Positions 55,931 through 64,000 of a DNA stretch of 64,000 nucleotides are shown in pieces. Numbering within the stretch: position 1 is the stretch's first letter; each line of letters opens with the position of its first letter. Location of the stretch: contig CM075649.1 in NCBI GenBank assembly GCA_037953625.1, forward strand, positions 107,141,290 through 107,205,289, read 5' to 3'. The notes under the pieces are model-generated. The model worked only from the letters and a program-made list of their open reading frames with translations. It had not been told where the DNA came from and searched no databases. This stretch comes from Crotalaria pallida (Eukaryota; Streptophyta; Magnoliopsida; Fabales; Fabaceae). Both the position numbers and the translations under genes were made by a program.

Positions 55931-57286
55931 CTTAGCCTCTTTCCTTTTATTTTCCATTGTTCCTTGTTATTTTTCATTATTAATTTTCCTTAGTCTTTTC
56001 TCTTTACTTTTAGTTTCCTTAGTTCTCTTTAACCCTTTTTAATTTCTTGACCCTTCTTTTATCTTTTTCTATTTAATTGTTTCTCTTTACTAATGTTATT
56101 CTTACTTTTAATTAACTCTTAGTTTGGTCATATACTCTATATTTTAACTCTCGTTATTAGCCAGTAGTTATCACTTGGTTTCCCTTACTTCACATTTTTC
56201 TTTACTTGTTATTCCTATTTCATTACTCTACTTAATTAACTACCCTTTTTAACTTAGCTTAATTCCCATATCTTATTACATCATTTCATTTAACTTCCCT
56301 AACAACGTACTCTCTCTTTGCTTTAGTACCTTTTTATTAATTCCTTATACTGGTTATCTATTTTTCTTTACATCTAATTCACTATTTTGTTTCTATTCCC
56401 ATATTCGACTCCACACATATTCCTTGTTCCACATTCTAATACCTCTTTTATCCCATTTAAATCTTAACTTACTAATTTACTTATTATCTTTCAACTTATT
56501 AGTTATACTCTTTTTACCTATTACGTTTACCCCTTTTACTCTTTTTCTCCCGAGTTTAGTTGCTTATCCTTAAATTCTCCCTTGTGTTACAGCGTATACT
56601 TTTCTACATTTTCGTTCAATATTACCCAATTAATATCCAAAATATATTCATTCGTTCCAAAACTTTTCCTACACGTACATATTCTATTCCTTAAGGTGTG
56701 GTCTCTATTAATAATTCTAAATACTTCATTTATGTCAGCGGGGACTATCCTAAGGTTCATTAACTTATTACCCTATTCTTAGTCACCACTATAGCATCCT
56801 AGAATTTACTTCTCAAGTAGAGGTAATACGACCCTTCTTACCTCGGGCTTTTCTTTTAAAAAGAACCTGGGTTGTGGCTCGGCGACGATTGTAACAGCCC
56901 GATTTTCGAAAACCAAAAACCCTTATCTTTCATTTATCAATGTTGTAAAAATGAGGCCGATTTTTTTTTTTTGAAAACATTGTTGAAGGGTCTGAAAATA
57001 TATTTTTTTTGGGAAATTATTATTATCCTTCAACATTCTCTTTCGAAAACTGAGTTGTTACTTGAAACCACAACTCACTCACTTTATTTTTCCGAAAACA
57101 TTTTATCAAGAAAATAGTTGGATTTTGGCTTAAATAACTCCTTTCATTTCTTCAAAAGGATTTAAACTGGTTTCATAAAAAGTATTCACATTCCATAAAG
57201 GCATGCTTTAGAATAAGTCACATCAGCATATCATTGCTCAGGTAATCCTTAACACAATACACTCACTACAATTTAAACTAACCATG

Positions 57287-57814
57287 CTATTTTTCAACTA
57301 CCCTATTGAAAGCAATCGGATGAAGGTCCTCCTTCTTCTTGTATCCTTTCTTCCTTCCCAAGGATGATGCCCCTCGGTTTGCGGTCTCCACTGTGTTATC
57401 GTGCCCTGGCATTTCTTCGCCTCTGGTAGTATAATTCCACCGTTTCTCATACCGCGCTTTCTCCTTGTAGTTCTTGAATCCTCGCACGGTGACTTGTCTC
57501 AGGAGTGGCCCTAAATCAGCCCCACTCAGTTGGTGCTCCGGGTCGGGGATCACGATCTGAGTATGGCCGATCCATACCCAACCCCTTGCGGTTTGCTTCC
57601 ATCCCCTTCCGTACTTACTCCATGTGGTGACATCCAGATAGCATTCCGTCTGCCCGTTGAAATGCCGGAAGTACCGATACGCCAACGAACATGAGAGAGT
57701 AAGCAATCCGGACGCGTAGCGTCGATGGTGTGGAATTACGGTAGGTAAAATAATAGGACACACACATAACACACAGCATACACAGACAGTGACAAGAAAA
57801 CATACTGTTATCAC
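57287..57814 (-). CDS. 175-codon frame inside the 5.8 kb solo LTR, unknown function
   Basis: The first 40 codons are hydrophobic and possibly intron-derived. From RYFRHFNGQTECYLDV the composition is protein-like (WSKYGRGWKQTARGWVWIG, then a basic SLGRKKGYKKKEDLHPIAF end). The stop is about 400 bp from the LTR 3' end. No family is recognised, and the true start is unclear. It may be an exon captured by the LTR or a chance frame in a GC-richer stretch. Confidence 0.3.
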   Translation of the reverse strand: MITVCFLVTVCVCCVLCVCPIILPTVIPHHRRYASGLLTLSCSLAYRYFRHFNGQTECYLDVTTWSKYGRGWKQTARGWVWIGHTQIVIPDPEHQLSGADLGPLLRQVTVRGFKNYKEKARYEKRWNYTTRGEEMPGHDNTVETANRGASSLGRKKGYKKKEDLHPIAFNRVVEK

Positions 57815-58259
57815 AATCCATACTTATTCCCTCTTATTCTCATTATTCTCTTCATAAATCTCAAGATCCTTTCCACATCGTCCAATCTCAATTCCTTATC
57901 CTTTATTTATTCCTATGGAACTCTTACTCTCATAAGTATAATTAGTATCTTATCGAGTTATAACCATCGATGATCAGGGGAGTTAAAGGATCATCGAGGC
58001 ATACGTTTCTTTCGTAGTTAGCACTCGCAACCCAAGCCTACATCTCCTCGGCCATCCACCTAGTCGGAAGCAAACAGGAGTACAGGACCTTTACCACGCG
58101 GGCACGACAACTGTCACAACATAAATGGTCCCTGACCAGGAGGCCCAGCCTCAATAATCTCAATTCATAATAAACATGGCACACTGCCTCGCAGTGGCAA
58201 AACACAATGCCCCGTTCCAGTCCCTCTCACTGTTCTCGATTTGCAATCTAGGGGGCGAC

Positions 58260-58361
58260 GGTATTGTTATAGTGCGCGCGCAGAACTTACCACGGTATTA
58301 GACCCAGTCCCCACCACGTTAGTGCACCACTTATGGAATTCGTTCTGCCTATAACAATACC
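58260..58361. repeat. Long imperfect inverted repeat in solo LTR
   Basis: GGTATTGTTATAG (58260-58272) pairs perfectly with CTATAACAATACC (58349-58361). CAGAAC (58281-58286) pairs with GTTCTG (58342-58347) after a bulge of tgcgcgcg. The loop is about 55 bases. Confidence 0.85.
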
Positions 58362-59040
58362 CTAGACTTCTTGACGTTTCACCGTCATCGTCCTCCCCTA
58401 ATGCAATCTCGTCCTAAGTATCCGCAGATACTTATCGTTCCTTCCTCTCCACTACTTCGGGTTAACTCTCATATCTCACCACGTTCGTTGTTAATGTCTG
58501 TTAAAGTCTTTTATCTTTCTTAATTAACCTATTGGTCGGCTCACCCTTCGTACATCCCTTCAGTGAGTCCCGACCGCTAACTTTGCACAATCTCTCTCTT
58601 TCTCAAAACTCACATAGCACAGAGCTGGGACCTCATCACAATCTCAATCTCGTTTCTCAAACTTTTTCTCAACATACTCCATCTCTCACAATCATCTCAT
58701 TCCACAGTCTTTTCTCAAAACAATCCTTTCAAAAACTATCTCAAAACACCCCTTTCATGAACTTTTACGAAATCTCGTTTCACAAAGTTTTTGAAATCTC
58801 TTTTCACATCCTTCCACAAAACTTCTTTTCAAAACTTCTTTGAAAACACGTTTTATAACATTTCTCAGAACCTTCGTTCAAAACATTTCCAAAAGAATTC
58901 CTTTTTTTACCAACCTTTTCTAAAATTTTCTTTTCACCGTTTTCCACAAAATCACTTTTCCAAAAATCTTTTCAAAAAGTTTTTCTCAAAAACCTTTTTA
59001 AAAAAAATGCTTTTCAAAACCTTTTACAAAAATCGCATTG

Positions 59041-59156
59041 TTGCTGGGCACTAGTGGAGGAGCAAGCTCAACTCAACACCAGTCCCAGACTAAAACCATG
59101 CTGAGCGCTAATGGAGGAGCAAGCTCAACTCAACACCAGTTCCCAGTCTAAAACCG
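59041..59156 (+). repeat. Tandem duplication, two copies of about 58 bp
   Basis: gctg(g/a)gc.cta.tggaggag followed by caagctcaactcaacaccag and t(t)cccag.ctaaaacc occurs twice in a row. Each copy has short ctggg/cccag-type arms, so it may be another hairpin unit. Confidence 0.8.
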
Positions 59157-62100
59157 AAAGCAAAGGAGCCCAGCTCCATTCATTCCACATCTCATATCCA
59201 TCTCACTCTCCCCAGCTCTGGCTCACTCTCAACTTTATATTTCATTCTTTCCCTCCCCATTTTCAACTCTTTATCATTATCCCTTTCTCATCGTGTCTTT
59301 ACTTCAAATTTCATTACTTTCTCCACTTATTTCTTTTCGCTTACATTTCTTATTCAGGACGTAACAGACGTCCATCAACCGTTTACGCATTATAATCAAC
59401 AGCAATGAACATCATCAAACATAATTAAATAAATAGATAAAAGCATGCTATCAACACACAACATCACACTATAGCATTGTGGTCATTGTCACCTTCATAT
59501 AAGTGGCCACACAATCAAACAATTGCCACTTATACTACTGACTCCAACCACTAAGTTCCGATCTTTGAGATGATACGGAACGTCCTAATAAATCACCTAG
59601 CTACCACGGTGTCTTAGGAAAGCTTCTCTCTCACCTGAGGTCCAGCTGTTGAATGTGTGCCCTCCTCGAAACCTTGTGCTGCCATCTACCCCAACCCCTT
59701 GTCTTTATCATTCCTCATATTAAATAGAACATTTTAATATTTTTCTTGATCTACACGCTATTTGAAAATTCCACCTTAAATCTTATGAAAACATTCGTAA
59801 ACAAAAAAGCATGATCCAAGAAATTCTAAACAGCAATTTAGTTTTACAAAATCATTTTATTAAAACTCCGAAAATATCATAAAACATTCTTTTCTTTTAA
59901 ATAACTTTTTAACTTAAAATCAATACTTTGAAAATACATGTTTTTATCATAAAACAATTTAGGACAGCCAAGCATGCATCATAACATTCAAGCAAATCAT
60001 GTCACATACAAGTGCAAATGACATTTAGTAATGCAAGTACTCTTAATCAAACAACATCAGGTTTCAAACCAATTACATCAACATTTATTTTCATGCACAT
60101 TTTATTTATGTAATTAAAATCCCTAAACCTACTTAGACCACATAACCGAATGAAATCAAAGAAAATAAATCCAACGTCACTTATTGAAATCACATAAATC
60201 AACTTATTTTATTTTAAGCATTCGAATTTCATTTTCTTTTAGTCCTAACCGAATGCACATAAACACATACTCTTTCAAAATTAATTTGATTTGTTTATTT
60301 ATTTTATCATTAAGTAAGGAACCGAATATAAAATAAATATTCACAACATAGTTTCAAGCAATTCATTTTAGCTTAATTTCCTTAAGAGCTTACCTATTCC
60401 TCTTTAGTTATTCTTTGAAAAAGAATCCTAGCTTAGCTAGCATACATGGACCGAATAGCATCATGATAAGGCAAACATCAAATATTCAGCATGTATGCAC
60501 CTAGACCATGGACTAATGCAAGGATCATTTTCAAAACTAGTTTTCTTATCTTCTTGGTAAAAACCGTGAGCTTCACAAGAATTTTAACAAACAAAAATTT
60601 AATTTCTTATCACAATAGAATCGAGAATTATGTCAAATCTATTAACCTCTAGGAACAACTATTTCATGCACCTAAAATCTCTAGGTGGAACAAGTGTCAA
60701 CATGCATGTAAGTAAAACAATGATCTAGCATGATTTCTTAGTCTCCTAGGCTTGACCGAATGCTATCATGCAAGAGGCAAAGTTTTATAATTTTATTTTC
60801 TACATGCAAGCATCTAAATTCACATCATGTAAGACTTAAAGCATCATCTTACTTTTTACATTACCAACCGAATCATCATCATCACACACACACACAAAAT
60901 CTTGATTCAAACTTTCTTTAAACTAAGATTATTTTTAAAGCTTGTTAGACTTATTTCCTCTTGAAAACCGTAGCATGCATACAAGAAATCAAGACTTTTT
61001 CACACTCAAATTAACCACACAAAATTCAAGTTTCATGTTTTCTCAGGATTAATCCTAGATCAAGACATGTAAAAGAAAATCAAAGCTAAATCATAGACTT
61101 AAACCCCAATCTTCAAACAACCGTAAGAAACAAGTTAGAAATTAATTTTTTTGCAAGCATAGAAGTAACATCAAACCACTTAGATCAAACTAAAACATCA
61201 AGACCTAAATTTTCTACTCATGGCCGAACCATTTGGTCTTTGATTTGGTGCTTTATGAGTTCATTTATTCATAAAAATCCAAGGTCACACATAGGGAAAA
61301 CATGCAAAGAAAAATAAGAATCGTAAGGCCACAAAATAATGCATGTGATGATCAAGGCAAAAATAGAAATTTAAGCACAATTTTAGACCAAAACCGTGTT
61401 GAAGAAGAATTACAACTAAGAGATCAAAACTTTTTCAACATCAACATGTAAGATCAAGGTATAAAAATAACATGCAAGACCTTTAAACCTCAAGATTACT
61501 TAAAAATTATTACATGCATCACCAAATTAAATAAAGTCCATCAAAAGTCCTTTACAACACAAAATCATTTAATTAAAATTCTATCTACCTTAATCCTAGT
61601 CTTAAATCTTCAAGTCTTGTCTTCCCTTCCCTAAAAGGTTTGCCTCGGTTTCTCCCTCTACTTCTAGGGTGGATGGTTTTCTTCTTGAGCTTTGATGGAG
61701 GAGGTGGTTGAGAAAAGGATTGAAGAAGTTGGGTTAAAAGACTTGAGGTTTTCGCTCTCCTTCTCACTTCTCCTCCTCACGGTTTCACTCCTTTCTTCTA
61801 AGTCTTCAAGAGCTTGATGGTGCTCTTGAAAGAAAGTGTGTTTGTGTTGGTGTGGGAAAGGAAGTGAATGAAAGGAATGAAAAATGGATCAAAGGCAACA
61901 CACACACACACACGGTTTAAGAGCAAATGCAAGGGTGGTTAAATTCCCTTTCTATCCTCGGTTCATGGTGTGGAAGGAGGGGCAATTTAGACTAGTTCAA
62001 TTGTTGCATGGGGGTGGTCTTTTCGTTGGAGACAAGGAGGAAGGAAAGTCTCACTAGACTTCATGACTCATGTAACCTAGTCTCCCTAGTATCATGACTC

Positions 62101-63196
62101 ACACTTCCTACTTTCTATTAACAATTTCATTTTCTTAAGGCTCAAGGAAATTACTCCTACTTGGTTCTTTCCTTTCTCCTATGGCCGAATCACACATACA
62201 CATGCACACACATTCACATACAATTTATTTTCATCAACACATAGCACAAACTCATGCATACATTTCACATACATAATCATGCACTCAATCAACATTTTGA
62301 TGGCATCATGCTCACACGACACACACCTATATTCACCATACATATTCATGCATCATACACATTTGTTTTATCTTCCTATCATCCTAAACATATACACATG
62401 CACATCAAAACCGTATATACACACATATACACGTATTATACATATAGACATACACACGTTTAGAAAATAATTCTTGTTCATCACCAAAATAAATCACAAC
62501 ATTTTATTAAACATATAGATTTCAAACCCAATTTCTAAACTTTGAGCATTACCTTAGAAAATCGTTTCTTTTAAAATCACTCATTATCTTAAAATCATGA
62601 ACTTTAAGAAAATCATTTAAGAAAATACTTTTTCAAAATACTTTTCCCAAAAATAAATTCCTTTAGTGTTTTAATTTAATATGAGGAATTTACAGGGTGT
62701 TACAACGATGACGGCGTCGGTGTCGCTCCTCGCTAGCGAGAATGATCGCGGCTGGATCCAGGCAAAAGCTTTGAGCCTCGGGGTACCCAACACAAGCCCG
62801 GTGCGATCACAGTCGGTGACGACGCCGGTGAGATCCGGTGGAGAGAGAGAGAGACCAAATAGAGGGAAGAGGGAGAGAGAGAGAGAGCAAAGCTAGGGGA
62901 AGAGAAGGAAAAAGGGTTCTTGGTGGTGGCAGTGAGCTGGGTCAGTGGTGGGTGGTGGTACGTGGTGGTGGTTCGTGGTGGCCGAAAGTGAGAGGGGAAA
63001 GAGATGAGGGAAAGAGAGAGAAAGAAACCAAGAGGGAGGAGAGAGAGAGTAGATCTATGAGGAGAGAGAAAGGGTCAAGGAGAGGGGTGGCGGCCTTGGG
63101 GCGGCTCCAGTGGTGGTGGCTGGTGCTGGGGCGGTTTTGGGTGAGGGAGAGAGAAATGGGGCGGAGAATAATGAGGGAGGTGGGGCTGGTGCGCGA

Positions 63197-63204
63197 CTCT
63201 TATA
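63197..63204 (-). promoter_or_regulatory. Putative TATA box of the minus-strand gypsy LTR
   Basis: Minus strand CTATAAGAG, flanked by GC-rich DNA upstream and a CT-rich leader downstream. The position fits an LTR core promoter. Confidence 0.55.
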
Positions 63205-63219
63205 GACCTGGTGCGGATT

Positions 63220-63475
63220 CAGATCCGCGCGCGCACCTGGGCGCGGTCTGGTCGCGCCTGAGGGGCACGCACCAGACTTCATTCTGGTTCGGGGGTGAGT
63301 GCGTCTGGTGCGGAGCTGGGGGGACTCTGGCGCGCCGTTTTTGGGTTGGTGCGCGGACTGGGCATCATGGGCGCGCCTGAGCGAAGGTGTGGCGCGCCTG
63401 GGCAAGAAACTGACTGAGTTGGTGCATCTGGTGCACCCTGGTGCGCTTGGGCGTGCACCAGTGATTCCAGACTTC
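63220..63475. repeat. GC-rich palindromic word cluster upstream of the LTR TATA box
   Basis: Strongly GC-rich island in AT-rich DNA, built from repeated tggtgcg, ggcgcgcc (near 63330, 63370 and 63392), gcgcgcgc and ggtgcacc words. It lies in the U3 part of the LTR. Confidence 0.75.
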
Positions 63476-63828
63476 GAGTCACCATAACTTCTTCGTTAAC
63501 CTTCGGATCGGACCCAAATTTTTAGACAAGCTTCTTAATCCCTTAAACTTCATATCCAACAGTGGAATTTAATTTCTTAGCATCCTATATTAAATTCCAA
63601 ATTTTCTCATACCGACTGATTTCTAATATTTAAAATGCCGATTTAACTCCCGATTTCGCTTAGATAATTTTGCCCCTTGCTACCAACATCTCCTACACAA
63701 CCCCTAATACTCATAATTACTACTCACCTTGCTCCCAAAACTCTTTAAGAAATTAATCTACCCATTCCCTACACTTTAAACCTATTAATTCATTAATTAT
63801 TGCTTGGAATTAAATTAGGGATGTTACA

Positions 63829-64000
63829 ATTCTCCCACACTTATTAGAATTTCGTCCCGGAAATTCCGTTCAATTCCTTCAAATGGAGAACCATCCCATT
63901 TGTAAGCTTTCGACCACGGTTTGCACTTCCCTTCAGTTTTTACTTTCCGCTCCATATGTGGTTAGGGTCATGCCCATTCCAACATCTGTCTTCTAGCACT
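63829..64000 (-). CDS. pol: Polypurine tract and pol 3' end of the gypsy element extending past the window
   Basis: Minus strand gtgtgggagaat (63829-63840) abuts the LTR. Upstream, the frame ends GRDEILISVGEL with a stop formed inside the LTR start, as is usual for Tekay-type elements. About 75 bp (63824-63900) match 15144-15218 of the LARD-like element closely. Only the extreme pol tail lies in the window. Confidence 0.7.

Larger units (their letters stand above)
56890..62704 (-). repeat. Large solo LTR (5,815 bp) with perfect target duplication
   Basis: Minus orientation starts TGTAACACCCTGTAAATTCC (62704) and ends AATCGGGCTGTTACA (56890). It is flanked by acgat on both sides (56885-56889, 62705-62709). 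No internal repeat pair, primer site or pol is visible, so it reads as a single LTR. Orientation is judged from a plausible leader on the minus strand (about 61870 down to 61560). Repeated accgaat words lie between 60120 and 61240 and TTTTCAAAAC-type low complexity at 58590-59040. A nested insertion within it cannot be excluded. Confidence 0.75.
54758..63828 (-). repeat. 3' LTR of another gypsy element, split by a nested solo LTR (net about 3.25 kb)
   Basis: In minus orientation starts TGTAACATCCCTAATTTAA (63828), just after a polypurine tract and pol tail, and ends GTGAGAGCGTTACA (54758), where gag codons of the other gypsy element resume. Removing 56890-62709 joins the parts. Features in transcription order: GC-rich palindromic region (63475-63220), TATA box (63197-63204), CT-rich leader (63070-62820), GAGGTAAG..GTATTACCTC segment (56880-56820), hairpin array (55930-55518) and terminal hairpin (55083-55065). 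LTR fragment B shares the later landmarks. Its own target duplicate would be cccat (54753-54757); the partner is outside the window. Confidence 0.85.

Noticed and set aside
58532..59054. Two Phe/Ser-rich plus-strand frames
   Set aside because: Translations of TTTTCAAAAC-type low-complexity sequence inside the solo LTR.
62838..63405. Frames of 116-180 codons on both strands near the right edge
   Set aside because: They lie in GC/GA-rich LTR promoter and leader DNA with low-complexity composition and no domain.

Overview
The window is plant nuclear DNA: introns with GT/AG borders, plant LTR retrotransposons primed by initiator tRNA-Met, a LINE with a DUF4283-type ORF1, a CACTA-type transposon end, and one multi-exon plant ABC transporter gene. 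A dicot, probably a papilionoid legume, is my inference from the LTR style (repeated TAATCGATTA and ACTCGAGTA words); the species cannot be named from sequence alone.

Layout. 1-7036 is the 3' part of a SIRE-lineage Ty1/copia element (copy A: gag end, pol with one nonsense codon, 3' LTR). It sits inside a LINE on the minus strand (7037-20098), which is also split by a 9.1 kb LARD-like Ty3/gypsy derivative (9033-18128; two 2.9 kb LTRs, about 3.2 kb of non-coding interior, 5 bp target duplication). Next come pieces of older LTRs (20124-21614 and 22818-24817, plus strand) separated by the right end of a CACTA transposon (to 22817), then a minus-strand LTR remnant (24811-26630).

26631-38640 is a gene island holding the only intact host gene: a full-size ABCG/PDR transporter, 23 exons from 27269 to 37463, predicted 1,430 aa, closest in my reading to Arabidopsis ABCG31. 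A tRNA-derived SINE-like element with a 14 bp target duplication lies about 100 bp after its stop codon.

38640-43983 is an unclassified repeat split by a 3.6 kb solo LTR (39278-42877). A fragment of the same LTR family (43984-44496) abuts SIRE copy B (44497-51454; 5' LTR, open gag, open pol, no 3' end). Copy B ends at a deletion joint with a Tekay-like Ty3/gypsy element on the minus strand (51455-54757; gag-pol with stops and frameshifts). Into that gag region another gypsy element is inserted; its 3' LTR runs 63828 to 54758 on the minus strand and its pol tail continues past the window. That LTR in turn contains a 5.8 kb solo LTR (56890-62704) with a perfect 5 bp target duplication.

The most unusual signal lies inside the LTRs. 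Two families carry arrays of hairpins whose core is constant while the two arms change together from unit to unit (10836-11319 with its twin 16985-17469, and 55518-55930). Three families carry one further hairpin at a fixed landmark near the LTR end, again with different but self-complementary arms. Palindromic CG-centred words (CTCGAG, ATCGAT, GGCGCGCC) fill other LTR and UTR regions, and CTCGAG is shared by unrelated copia and gypsy families.
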